Origin: an uncultured Prevotellaceae bacterium
GTDB taxonomy: Bacteria; Bacteroidota; Bacteroidia; Bacteroidales; Bacteroidaceae
NCBI GenBank assembly: GCA_947306605.1
Contig: CAMZHB010000014.1
Span: 1 to 13,552, forward strand
Direction: 5' to 3'
Length of the DNA stretch: 13,552 bases
Within the stretch, counting starts at the first letter, position 1. Every line of letters starts with the position of its first letter. A model generated the notes under the pieces. It was given only the letters and a program-made list of their open reading frames with translations. It was not told the origin of the DNA and ran no database searches. Below are positions 1 to 8,138 of this stretch, in pieces. The position numbers and the translations under genes are program-made.

Positions 1-555
1 GGTTTTCTGTTGGGCATGGGATTCTTGTTGCTCATCGACGAACTGACGCCACACCTGCACATCGGTACAGACAAGCCCGAGGGTATGCGCTCGCACCTGT
101 CGAAGACGGCGATGCTGGCCCTTGCCGTCACCATCCACAACCTGCCCGAAGGAATGGCCGTGGGCGTGGTGTTAGCAGGGGCAGACAGCGGCGCGACGAA
201 CATTTCTCTTGCCAGTGCTCTGGCCGTTGCGGTGGGTATCGCCATCCAGAACGTGCCCGAGGGTGCCATCATCTCCATGCCGATGCGGGCGGCAGGCAAT
301 AGTCGTTGGCGCTCGTTTGTCATTGGTTCGTTGAGCGGAGCCGTAGAGCCCGTCGGAGCCATTGCCGTGCTGCTGCTGGCCTCGCTGCTCATGCCTGCCC
401 TACCCTACATGCTGGCCTTTGCCGCGGGAGCTATGTTCTACGTGGTGGTAGAGGAACTCATCCCAGAAGCCTCCAGCGGTCAGCACTCTAACCTCAGCAC
501 CATCGGCTTTGCCATCGGTTTCGTGCTGATGATGTTGCTCGATGTGGTGATATAA
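1..555 (+). CDS. ZIP-family metal transporter, GufA/ZupT-like (5' end outside window)
   Basis: This is the C-terminal part of a ZIP-family divalent metal (Zn/Fe/Mn) permease of the inner membrane. The reading frame is open from base 1 (G-F-L-L-G before the first ATG), so the gene begins to the left; about 184 codons are visible against roughly 250-270 for the family. Seen directly: the IDELTPHLH motif that follows a membrane helix, then the two family-defining metal-site helices carrying HNLPEGMA and QNVPEGA, then two further hydrophobic helices ending at Ile before TAA. The HNxPEG/QNxPEG pair supplies the intramembrane metal ligands in known ZIP proteins. Gln instead of His in the second motif is common in GufA-type members and need not mean loss of function. 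Substrate metal cannot be told from sequence. The next gene begins 9 bases after the stop, so the two may be co-transcribed. Confidence 0.92.
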   Translation, partial: GFLLGMGFLLLIDELTPHLHIGTDKPEGMRSHLSKTAMLALAVTIHNLPEGMAVGVVLAGADSGATNISLASALAVAVGIAIQNVPEGAIISMPMRAAGNSRWRSFVIGSLSGAVEPVGAIAVLLLASLLMPALPYMLAFAAGAMFYVVVEELIPEASSGQHSNLSTIGFAIGFVLMMLLDVVI

Positions 556-564
556 AATAGGAAT

Positions 565-3500
565 ATGAAACAAATAGTAACTCTCCTACTGGGCATGTTT
601 GCCTTGACGGCCCAGGCTCAGAACGAAACCTATCCTACGTCCACTCCCGGTTTGCCCGTCCTTTCTCAGGGTCAGCCCGACTGGTCAATGATGTATCCCA
701 AGAAATCCGTGCGCTCCAAGGCCTTGGGAAAGAAGGCATCTCCGGACGAGTTGCCCGACCATGTGAATAATATCGAGACAGGTTTCTTCTGTCCCGTGTT
801 CAACCAGAGCGGAGGTTCGTGTGGTGCAGCTTCAGGCGTCAGCTACATGTGGGGTTACGAGATTAACGCCATGCGCGGCTGGCAGGCCGAAGATGAGGCC
901 AACCGTTTCCCCAGTCACTTCACTTGGCTGATGTCCCAATGTAACAGTGATGAGGCCACGATGCTCCATAACAACGGTGCGCCCAGTGTGAAGACCTACG
1001 GCGGACAGACCTATTCGCGCTATTTCGGTTTGCAGGATGTTGAAGATCCCGACTTCGGCTGGATGCAACAGGTGAGGCAGGGCGCAACGACCGGCTGGAT
1101 GCAAGGCTACGACAAATGGTGGGAGGCCATGCAGTGGCGTGCTGAGAGCAAAAATGAATTCCCCATCGGTACAGGTACCGAGGAAGGCCGGCAGGCTGTG
1201 AAACGTTGGCTCTATAATCATAATGGCGATACCGACGGTTTCCATGCCGGCGGTATCTGTAACGTAGGCTTGGCAGCCGGTCCGTTTATCGGAAAAATTG
1301 AAGACACGGAAACTAACCGTGCTATAGGACTGGTGGGCTTCTCGTGTGTGAAAGCGTGGAACCATCAGTACAACCACGCCATGACCATCGTTGGCTACGA
1401 CGACCGCATTGAGTTTGACCTAGACTCTAACGGTGTGTTTGGTGAAAAGGATAAAGATGAGGTTGGCGCTTGGCTCATGGTCAATTCTTGGGGACAAGGC
1501 TGGGCTACAGGTGGCTTCATCTATTGTCCTTATAAGTACGGCGGCCCGCTGCAACCGTGGGAAATAGGGTGGTTTAAGCCTGGCTTCTACAAGGTACGTC
1601 GCCATTATCGTCCTTTGCGCACATTCAAGATTCGCATGAACTACAGCAAGCGCAGCGAGATATGCTTGGGGGCCGGTGTGAGCCGCGACACCACAGCTAC
1701 CGAACCTGAAGAGACCTTGCTCATGGATCACTTCAAGTATGCCGGCAACGGATCTGCCGATGGCACCGACCCCGATGTTCCTATGTTGGGCCGTTGGGCC
1801 GACGGCATGCACTACGAACCGATGGAGTTTGGTTATGATATCACGGACCTGACCGTGGACTACGACCGTACGCGGCCGTTGAAATACTTCTTTTTCATTA
1901 ACTCGAAAAAGACCGCCAACGGTGAAGGCAATATCTACAATGTGTCGCTCATTGACTACGAAACGCAACGCGAAGGTGTAGAGATCCCATTCCATATCGA
2001 CACGGTGCAGGTGCTCAACGGCGGAAAGACCACGATGATTTCCGTTATTGTGAAAGGTGAACAGCTCTACAAACCCCTCAATGCCACCATTACGGATAAA
2101 ACGCTGTCGTGGCAACAGCCGCAGGCATCCAGCCTTCAGCTCAACGGCTATTACATCTATGCCAACGGCGAACTCATTGACAGTACGACAGCCAATACAT
2201 ACGGGCTAGTCACGACCGACGGACTTGACTACAGTGTGGCAGCCGTTTACCTCAACCGTGCCGGCGAACGCTGTGCGAGTGAGCAGACTGCCGCTATGCG
2301 TCCTTATGTAGCCGAGAGCCAGGAAAACAACGACGTATTGCGTCTGACAAACGGCGGATTTGTTATTCCGCGTCTCTTTCTGCGTGCTTATAGCCAGGCC
2401 ACAATTGAATGGTGGATGAAGCCTATAACGCTGGTCAACTGGAACCAGCAGATTGGTCCGGGTTGGGGACGATTCCTTTTCCACGCCAAGAGCAACGGGG
2501 GAGTCAGCTTTGGCTGGAACTCCAAGAGCGGACAACGCTATGACGGAAGTAACTCTTATTTGAGTCTTGGCAAGTGGCACCACATGGCCATTACCGTGGA
2601 CCAGCACGTTATGACGCTTTATGTCAACGGCATGAAAAAGGCTTCGGTAACCTGTAACGACTACTCCGGATTCCCGGCTTTCGGTGACTTGGATTTTGGC
2701 GACAACTATTATTACATGAACGCTGTACTTGATGAGGTTCGTGTATGGAGCACTTGTCGCTCGGCCGGAGACATCTATCGCAACAAAGACTTTGAAATAT
2801 CCAATCCGTCGGCCCAGCAAGGCCTGATGGCATACTTCAAAATGGATACTTTCGTGGAAGACGGTGTGGTCAAGTTGCGCGACTGCGCCCACGGTCACCA
2901 TGCACTTTTCAAGATAGACAATGCTTGGCAGAGTCAGGTGGACAACACCATATTGAAAGGTTCACAGAAATTGACACCGTTCTTTGAGATAGACCAGAAT
3001 GTGCATTATGCCGGTGTGCCCGTACAACTCAACTCGAAACACAACCTCAGCGTTGTCGGTTGGCAGTGGAATATTGATGGCCCCGCCAAACCGTCCGTGC
3101 CGTCCAATCCCAATGTGAATGTCATTTTCCCGACAGCCGGTGAATATGCCGTTACGTTGACCCAGACTGATGCCGCAGGCAACGTGGCCGACACCACACG
3201 TGTGATTGTCGTTGAAGCAGCACCGCAGGCCAAGGCCGACTTTGAAATGACTGAAAACCGATTGTCGGCAGGCCACCAGTTCAATTTCGTGAACCGCAGC
3301 CAAGGCGACGGATACACGTTCCGCTGGTCGTTGACGGGAGCCAACGAGGAAACGATGAATTCCACCCATGCTACGGCAGTTTACGAAGTTCCTGGTACAT
3401 ACGACGTTACGTTGACCATGCTTTCGGCCGAAGGCAAGGAAGTGGCAGCGGTGACGAAGCAGGTGACCGTCGTTCCAGCCAAGCCCGAGGCGGCCTTCGA

Positions 3501-5160
3501 TGTACCTGTACCCACGTTGGTCCGCGGGGGCAAGGCTTATTTGGTGGACAATAGCAAGTACGCTCCCACGGAATGGAGTTGGCTTGTACGCACAGGCGAC
3601 CACTATTACGCTTTGTCGGGTGGCGGAAGTCAGGAATTCGTGCCCACAGTACCTGGCGTTTACGACGTGTCGCTCACAGTAAAGAACGATGCCGGCAAGA
3701 GCACCGCCAAACAAGGCAGCGCCATTATTGTCACGAACGAAGATTCCGGCAACGGTCTCAACTTCGGTGGTGACGGACAGATATTGGCATTCGAAAGTCC
3801 ATTGACCACCACCCGTGTATTCACCATTGACTGGTGGATGATGCCGCGCAAGACCGAAGGTGCGTTCTCACTTTCCAGCGAGGACGGACAGTTGTCAATC
3901 GTCACCGAATCCGACGGCACGATGCTATTCAAACTGGGCAAGAACACGGTTCGGAGTGACAAAGAATATGTCATCGACAAGGAGTGGCACCACTATTCTG
4001 TGGTTTATTCGTTGGGTAAGGTGACCTTCTATCGCGACGGCGTAGCCGTAGGCACCACCACGGGCTCCACTAACAGCAGCGCCATCACCTTCAACGGCGA
4101 TTTCATCATTGGCAGCGCGACCAACGGAATGAACACGATGATCGACGAATTCCGCATTTACAATCGTTCGCTCACGGCAGGCAGTGTGAAGAACTTATGC
4201 AACAACAGCATTTCGAACGTCGACTCTCTCGAAACAGCCGAGAAACTGGTGCTTTATTATAACTTCAATCACATTACCGGCAATGCCATCGACCTTTGCT
4301 CCGGTCATCGCGACGGCGTGCGCACGGGCTTCGGTCCCGACGGCGACGCCTGGGCCAGTTCACTCGGTGTATTCTCCCTCAACTTCGAGTCGCCAGTGAC
4401 ACCCGAAGACGTCACTGCCACCTATATGACCAATTACCGCACGCCGTTCTACCACACCAATAAGCATGTCAACTCCCACTACACACGTTATGTGGAACTG
4501 GAGACCGGTACCGAGCGCTCCGGGTGGAAGATTGAAAACCGTGTCGTCACCGACACCATCACCACCGGCGTGAGCACCGATGCCAACTACAATTATGCCA
4601 TGCATTCTGCCACCGGTTGGTACGATTTCTCCGAACGCTTGAGCAACCACCTCGTTTATCAGACGGTGGAACTGCCCGAAGGCATCTACCGCTTCTCCGC
4701 CGTGGTGCAGAGCTCGCTCAATCCCGGCACGTGCTACCTCACTGCCACCGAAGGCGACCAACTGACGTCAGTCATTGACATTGAGAACGCACTGGCCTAT
4801 GCATCGCTGGGCAATGCCAGCTCGATAGACTTCTACGTGCCCCAACGCGAGAACATCTCCATAGGCTTGAACATCAACCAGTCCTCAGCCGCCGAATTAC
4901 GCATCACTTCGTTCAAGTTGGAGCGCTTGCCCGTGGAAATCATTGAAGGCATCAAGCCGCAACGGACCGATGCCACCACATTAACGGCCACACCCGTGGC
5001 GGGCGGACTGCGACTTGCGTCGCCCGTCATGCAACGCGTAGCCATCCATTCCACCCAAGGCATCTGCCTGTGGACCGGCATCGTCAGCGGCACACGTCTT
5101 GTCGTCCTGCCCAAGGGCATCTATGTTGTCAACGGGCAGAAACTGGCCGTGACCAAGTAA
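565..5160 (+). CDS. Secreted multidomain C1 (papain-like) cysteine peptidase with LamG and PKD domains and T9SS-like C-terminal tail
   Basis: A predicted exported 1531-residue protein. Residues 1-18 form a Sec signal peptide (Lys, hydrophobic core, cleavage near AQA-Q). Residues about 60-350 are a papain-like C1 peptidase: oxyanion Gln81, nucleophile Cys86 in SGGSCGAASG, His271 in NHAMTIVGY and Asn307 in VNSWG are all present, so it is probably active. Between His and Asn lies an EF-hand-like loop (285-296, D-x-D-x-N-G). An FN3-like stretch (about 505-580) precedes a LamG/concanavalin-like domain (588-745), three PKD-type beta-sandwiches (806-888, 889-972, 973-1058), a second LamG domain (1065-1214) and a jelly-roll-like region (about 1281-1461). 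The last 60 residues, with GGLRLAS and a closing LPKGIYVVNGQKLAV, resemble a T9SS type A sorting domain. Inferred role: surface or secreted degradation or binding of host or dietary protein or glycan; the real substrate is unknown. The ATG at 565 fits the signal peptide exactly. Confidence 0.88.
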   Translation: MKQIVTLLLGMFALTAQAQNETYPTSTPGLPVLSQGQPDWSMMYPKKSVRSKALGKKASPDELPDHVNNIETGFFCPVFNQSGGSCGAASGVSYMWGYEINAMRGWQAEDEANRFPSHFTWLMSQCNSDEATMLHNNGAPSVKTYGGQTYSRYFGLQDVEDPDFGWMQQVRQGATTGWMQGYDKWWEAMQWRAESKNEFPIGTGTEEGRQAVKRWLYNHNGDTDGFHAGGICNVGLAAGPFIGKIEDTETNRAIGLVGFSCVKAWNHQYNHAMTIVGYDDRIEFDLDSNGVFGEKDKDEVGAWLMVNSWGQGWATGGFIYCPYKYGGPLQPWEIGWFKPGFYKVRRHYRPLRTFKIRMNYSKRSEICLGAGVSRDTTATEPEETLLMDHFKYAGNGSADGTDPDVPMLGRWADGMHYEPMEFGYDITDLTVDYDRTRPLKYFFFINSKKTANGEGNIYNVSLIDYETQREGVEIPFHIDTVQVLNGGKTTMISVIVKGEQLYKPLNATITDKTLSWQQPQASSLQLNGYYIYANGELIDSTTANTYGLVTTDGLDYSVAAVYLNRAGERCASEQTAAMRPYVAESQENNDVLRLTNGGFVIPRLFLRAYSQATIEWWMKPITLVNWNQQIGPGWGRFLFHAKSNGGVSFGWNSKSGQRYDGSNSYLSLGKWHHMAITVDQHVMTLYVNGMKKASVTCNDYSGFPAFGDLDFGDNYYYMNAVLDEVRVWSTCRSAGDIYRNKDFEISNPSAQQGLMAYFKMDTFVEDGVVKLRDCAHGHHALFKIDNAWQSQVDNTILKGSQKLTPFFEIDQNVHYAGVPVQLNSKHNLSVVGWQWNIDGPAKPSVPSNPNVNVIFPTAGEYAVTLTQTDAAGNVADTTRVIVVEAAPQAKADFEMTENRLSAGHQFNFVNRSQGDGYTFRWSLTGANEETMNSTHATAVYEVPGTYDVTLTMLSAEGKEVAAVTKQVTVVPAKPEAAFDVPVPTLVRGGKAYLVDNSKYAPTEWSWLVRTGDHYYALSGGGSQEFVPTVPGVYDVSLTVKNDAGKSTAKQGSAIIVTNEDSGNGLNFGGDGQILAFESPLTTTRVFTIDWWMMPRKTEGAFSLSSEDGQLSIVTESDGTMLFKLGKNTVRSDKEYVIDKEWHHYSVVYSLGKVTFYRDGVAVGTTTGSTNSSAITFNGDFIIGSATNGMNTMIDEFRIYNRSLTAGSVKNLCNNSISNVDSLETAEKLVLYYNFNHITGNAIDLCSGHRDGVRTGFGPDGDAWASSLGVFSLNFESPVTPEDVTATYMTNYRTPFYHTNKHVNSHYTRYVELETGTERSGWKIENRVVTDTITTGVSTDANYNYAMHSATGWYDFSERLSNHLVYQTVELPEGIYRFSAVVQSSLNPGTCYLTATEGDQLTSVIDIENALAYASLGNASSIDFYVPQRENISIGLNINQSSAAELRITSFKLERLPVEIIEGIKPQRTDATTLTATPVAGGLRLASPVMQRVAIHSTQGICLWTGIVSGTRLVVLPKGIYVVNGQKLAVTK

Positions 5161-5180
5161 ACCGCCAAATGGGCAGAAAG

Positions 5181-5219
5181 AAACAGGGGGAATGGTCTTT
5201 TCGACCGTTCCCCCTGTTT
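5181..5219 (+). terminator. Strong hairpin terminator after the peptidase gene
   Basis: Two 17-nt arms (5181-5197 and 5203-5219) pair across a 5-nt TTTTC loop. The only imperfection is one G-U wobble, and a run of five G-C pairs sits in the stem. It starts 21 bases after the peptidase stop codon. The arms begin with AAA and end with TTT, but no long T-tract follows, so efficiency on the + strand is inferred; the symmetry would allow action on either strand. Confidence 0.82.
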
Positions 5220-5291
5220 GGTTATAGCCCCGCACCTCAAAAAATTCGCTTTTTTGGCCTTTTCCATCCAGAGGTCAGATTTCAGCGCTCA

Positions 5292-5389
5292 AAAGCGGCG
5301 TTTCGGACCGCAGAAGCGGCGTCTCGGATTTCCGAGACGCCGCCTTTGATTCTTGAAACGCCGTTTGTGGTTTTCGAGACGCCGTTTCG
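5292..5389. repeat. Array of five 21-bp-periodic repeat units, two direct and three inverted
   Basis: The core GCGGCGTYTCGGA occurs at 5295-5307 and 5316-5328 on the + strand, 21 bases apart. Its reverse complement core GARACGCCG follows at 5334, 5355 and 5376, again exactly 21 bases apart. The two orientations meet in a 13-bp perfect inverted repeat (5316-5328 with 5331-5343). Outer units also match: CGGCGTTTC at 5296-5304 is the exact complement of GAAACGCCG at 5355-5363, so the T/C variants pair with their own partners. This suggests a nested stem structure in RNA or single-stranded DNA. A weaker extra copy, GGCGTTTCAGA, is at 5453-5463. The same motif recurs at 10768-10797. Function is unknown. 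Confidence 0.85.
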
Positions 5390-5536
5390 TTTATGAGATA
5401 ATAGCGCGAGGAAAATGGTGCTCTTTATGCGTTGATATAATGGTTGTTTTGTGGCGTTTCAGAGTCCTTTTGACGTCGATGTAATTTTTTTTGAAAAAGG
5501 GAGACAAAACAGGGGGCAAAAACGGGATTTTTTGTG

Positions 5537-5544
5537 TATTTTTG
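5537..5544 (+). promoter_or_regulatory. Candidate Bacteroidota -7 promoter element for the murG operon
   Basis: TATTTTTG matches the TAnnTTTG -7 consensus of the Bacteroidota primary sigma factor and lies 33 bases before the chosen murG start. That would give a short leader. No clear TTTG/TTG -33 element is found at the expected distance upstream (the region reads AGGGGGCAAAAACGGG), so the call rests on the -7 box and on position only. Confidence 0.45.
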
Positions 5545-5576
5545 CGTACGAGTATACCTATGTGATTTTTGAACTT

Positions 5577-6719
5577 ATGGAAGAAGACCTCAGAGTGATA
5601 ATTAGCGGTGGTGGAACGGGCGGACACATCTTTCCGGCCATATCGATTGCGAATGCCTTGAAGGCTGCTCATCCCGGTGTGGAACTGCTTTTTGTGGGTG
5701 CCGAGGGCCGTATGGAGATGACGCGTGTGCCTGCTGCCGGATATGAAATAAAAGGTTTGCCTGTGTCAGGTTTTGACCGCAAACATCTGTTGAAAAACGT
5801 GAAGGTGGCATGGAAAGCTGTTCAGAGCCGTCAGATGGCAAAGAAGATTGCCAAAGAATTCCGCCCCGATGTGGCTGTCGGTGTCGGCGGTTATGCCAGC
5901 GGCCCGATGCTGAGTGCCTGCAGTGGCATGGGCGTGCCTTATGTGCTTCAGGAACAAAACAGCTATGCCGGCGTGACAAACAAGTTGCTGGCCAAGAAAG
6001 CCAGTTTTATCTGCGTGGCTTACGACGGCATGGAGCGTTTCTTCCCGGAAGAACGCATTGTGATGACGGGTAATCCCGTACGTCAGGAACTGTTGGCAGC
6101 CAAGGTTTCGCGTGAAGTGGCAATTAAGAGTTTCGGACTCGACCCGTCGAAAAAGACCATCCTTATTGTGGGCGGCAGCCTGGGCGCACGTACGCTTAAC
6201 GAGAGTGTGCTGAAGCATCTGTCGCTAGTGGAACAAAGCGGGGTGCAGTTTATATGGCAAACAGGCAAGTTCTACAGTGCACAGATACAAGAAGAACTGG
6301 AGAAACAAAGGAAACCGGACAATCTGTACGTGAGCGACTTTATCAGTGATATGGCCAAGGCTTACAAGGCCGCCGACCTGGTGATTTCGCGTGCCGGTGC
6401 CAGCAGTATTTCTGAATTGTGCCAGCTGTCGAAACCGTGCATCCTGGTGCCGTCGCCAAATGTGGCCGAAGACCATCAGACCAAGAACGCCATGGCTTTG
6501 GTAGAAAAGGACGCTGCAATCTACGTGAAAGATTCGGAAGCTCCCATGCTGCTGTTGCCAAAGGCTGTGAACACGGTGAAGGAACCGGAACGTCTGGTCG
6601 AACTGAGCCGACACATCGGTGAATTGGCTCTGCCCGACGCTGCCAGCAGAATTGCCGACATCGTGTGGAAACTGGGAAAGAAAGTGCGCGAGACAAAAGA
6701 CAAGAAAGCTAAAGCCTAA
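5577..6719 (+). CDS. murG: MurG, undecaprenyl-PP-MurNAc-pentapeptide N-acetylglucosaminyltransferase
   Basis: MurG adds GlcNAc from UDP-GlcNAc to lipid I, giving lipid II, at the cytoplasmic face of the membrane. The 380-residue product has the usual family length. Visible hallmarks: the N-terminal glycine loop GGGTGGH (residues 11-17), VGVGGYASGP (lipid-facing second glycine loop), GGSLGAR (199-205) in the donor-binding domain, SISEL with Glu280 expected to contact UDP-GlcNAc, and DHQTKNA from residue 299. The frame is open 42 codons further upstream, to 5451, but that extension has no family similarity and would span the candidate promoter, so the ATG at 5577 (MEEDLRVIISGGGTGG) is preferred. 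A basic Lys-rich tail ends the protein. It is the first gene of the division unit, with murC 20 bases downstream. ftsW, the usual Bacteroidota neighbour upstream, is absent here. Confidence 0.97.
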   Translation: MEEDLRVIISGGGTGGHIFPAISIANALKAAHPGVELLFVGAEGRMEMTRVPAAGYEIKGLPVSGFDRKHLLKNVKVAWKAVQSRQMAKKIAKEFRPDVAVGVGGYASGPMLSACSGMGVPYVLQEQNSYAGVTNKLLAKKASFICVAYDGMERFFPEERIVMTGNPVRQELLAAKVSREVAIKSFGLDPSKKTILIVGGSLGARTLNESVLKHLSLVEQSGVQFIWQTGKFYSAQIQEELEKQRKPDNLYVSDFISDMAKAYKAADLVISRAGASSISELCQLSKPCILVPSPNVAEDHQTKNAMALVEKDAAIYVKDSEAPMLLLPKAVNTVKEPERLVELSRHIGELALPDAASRIADIVWKLGKKVRETKDKKAKA

Positions 6720-6739
6720 AATCAAGACATAGAGTTTTC

Positions 6740-8128
6740 ATGGAGTTCAGTGATATCAAGTCAGTTTATTTTGTTGGTGCCGGTGGCATTGGTATGAGTG
6801 CCCTCGTGCGCTACTTCCTTGCCAAAGGACTGACGACGGGTGGCTATGACCGCACGCCGACGCCTTTGACGGCAGAACTGATACGCGAAGGCGCAAAGAT
6901 TCACTATGAGGACAATCCGGATGAGATAGAGAAGAAGTTTCGTGACCCGAAGCATACACTGGTGGTCTATACACCGGCAATACCCTCGGACCATAAGGAA
7001 CTGACCTATTTCCGTGAGAATGGTTTTGAATTGCAAAAACGTGCCCAGGTGCTCGGCACTCTGACGCGGTCGCTGCGCGGACTCTGCGTGGCCGGCACAC
7101 ATGGCAAGACAACCACGAGTACCATGGTGGCCCATCTGTTGCACCAGAGTCACGTGGGATGCAATGCTTTTCTCGGTGGAATAGCGAAGAATTACGATAC
7201 AAACTATCTCTATGACGGCGAGAGCGACTACGTAGTCATAGAAGCCGACGAGTTTGACCGCTCGTTCCATTGGCTGCGCCCGTGGGCAACAGTGATTACC
7301 GCCACCGACCCGGATCATTTGGATATCTATGGCACGGTGGAAGCTTATCTGGAGAGTTTCCGTAAATACACGACGCTGATTCAACCCGGCGGCGCTCTGA
7401 TTATTCACACGGGACTGGCATTGCAACCGGATGTGCAGGACGGCGTGAGAACATATACCTACAGCCGAGAGTCGGGTGACTTTCATGCGGAAGAGATACG
7501 GATCGGTGGTGGAGAAATTGTGTTCGATTTCATTTCGCCGTTGGGCAACATCAAAGATGTGCGTCTGGGAGTTCCCGTAAGTGTGAATATTGAGAATGGC
7601 GTGGCCGCTATGGCTTTGGCCCAGTTGGCCGGTGCCAACGAAAACGAGATACGGGCCGCGATGGCTGCTTTTGCCGGTGTGGTGCGCCGTTTTGACTTTA
7701 AGATAAAGACAGACCGTGTGGTATTGTTGAGTGATTACGCCCATCATCCTGAAGAAATACGTAACAGCGTGATGTCACTGCGTGAGGTCTTTGCCGGCCG
7801 CAAGTTGACGGGCATGTTCCAACCTCATCTGTATACCCGAACCCGCGACTTCTACCGTGAGTTTGCCGATAGTTTGTCACTGTTGGACGAAGTGGTGCTG
7901 ACGGATATTTATCCGGCCCGTGAGCAACCCATAGAAGGCGTGACGAGTCGTCTAATCTATGACTTGTTGCGGCCAAATGTGGAAAAAAGCATGATTCGGA
8001 AACGAGATGCGGTAAACTATGTGGAGACACACGACACAGACGTACTGGTGGTGCTCGGTGCCGGTGACCTGGACGACCTAGTGCCGCTCATGACCGATGT
8101 GTTGAAAAAGAAATACAATCTGAACTGA
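6740..8128 (+). CDS. murC: MurC, UDP-N-acetylmuramate--L-alanine ligase
   Basis: This cytoplasmic ligase adds L-alanine to UDP-MurNAc with ATP, the first step of the peptide stem. The 462-residue length is normal. Domain 1 opens with the dinucleotide-like glycine loop VGAGGIGMSAL (from residue 12), which binds UDP. The Mur-ligase P-loop GTHGKTTT covers residues 119-126. EADEFDRSF and DPDHLDIYG follow in the central ATPase domain, and SDYAHHPEEI marks the start of the C-terminal domain, where the HHP motif is typical of MurC rather than MurD/E/F. The start is well fixed: the glycine loop comes 11 residues after the ATG. It lies 20 bases after murG and 10 bases before ftsQ, consistent with one transcript. 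Confidence 0.97.
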   Translation: MEFSDIKSVYFVGAGGIGMSALVRYFLAKGLTTGGYDRTPTPLTAELIREGAKIHYEDNPDEIEKKFRDPKHTLVVYTPAIPSDHKELTYFRENGFELQKRAQVLGTLTRSLRGLCVAGTHGKTTTSTMVAHLLHQSHVGCNAFLGGIAKNYDTNYLYDGESDYVVIEADEFDRSFHWLRPWATVITATDPDHLDIYGTVEAYLESFRKYTTLIQPGGALIIHTGLALQPDVQDGVRTYTYSRESGDFHAEEIRIGGGEIVFDFISPLGNIKDVRLGVPVSVNIENGVAAMALAQLAGANENEIRAAMAAFAGVVRRFDFKIKTDRVVLLSDYAHHPEEIRNSVMSLREVFAGRKLTGMFQPHLYTRTRDFYREFADSLSLLDEVVLTDIYPAREQPIEGVTSRLIYDLLRPNVEKSMIRKRDAVNYVETHDTDVLVVLGAGDLDDLVPLMTDVLKKKYNLN

Positions 8129-8138
8129 TAGTGTAAGA

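Larger units (their letters stand above)
5220..5576. other. Gene-free spacer between the peptidase terminator and murG
   Basis: About 355 bases hold no convincing gene. The contents are a weak A/T hairpin (CAAAAAA at 5238-5244 with TTTTTTG at 5250-5256), the 21-bp repeat array (5292-5389), a T-rich stretch around 5485-5493, and a candidate -7 promoter element for murG. Open frames crossing the array read as seven-residue repeats because the repeat length is 21; they lack family character and are taken as artefacts. Confidence 0.7.

Noticed and set aside
10..18. TTG at base 10 as the start of the ZIP gene
   Set aside because: The frame is open to base 1 and the visible protein lacks the N-terminal membrane helices, so the true start is outside the window.
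5292..5389. CRISPR array
   Set aside because: Units are contiguous at 21 bases with no unique spacers, and they switch orientation midway; no cas gene is present.
5070..5396. A 108-codon + strand frame across the end of the peptidase gene and the repeat array
   Set aside because: It overlaps the peptidase gene in another frame, crosses the terminator hairpin, and its repetitive tail merely reflects the 21-base DNA repeat.
5435..5442. TATAATGG as a sigma70-type -10 box
   Set aside because: Bacteroidota primary promoters use TAnnTTTG; no matching -35 is seen and the 21-bp-related motif follows closely.
5451..5576. A 42-codon N-terminal extension of murG
   Set aside because: It has no MurG-like sequence, is T-rich, and would include the candidate -7 element; the ATG at 5577 places the glycine loop at the usual distance.
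6761..7747. A 328-codon frame antisense to murC
   Set aside because: murC is certain on the + strand; the antisense product has no recognisable domain and is a codon-bias shadow.
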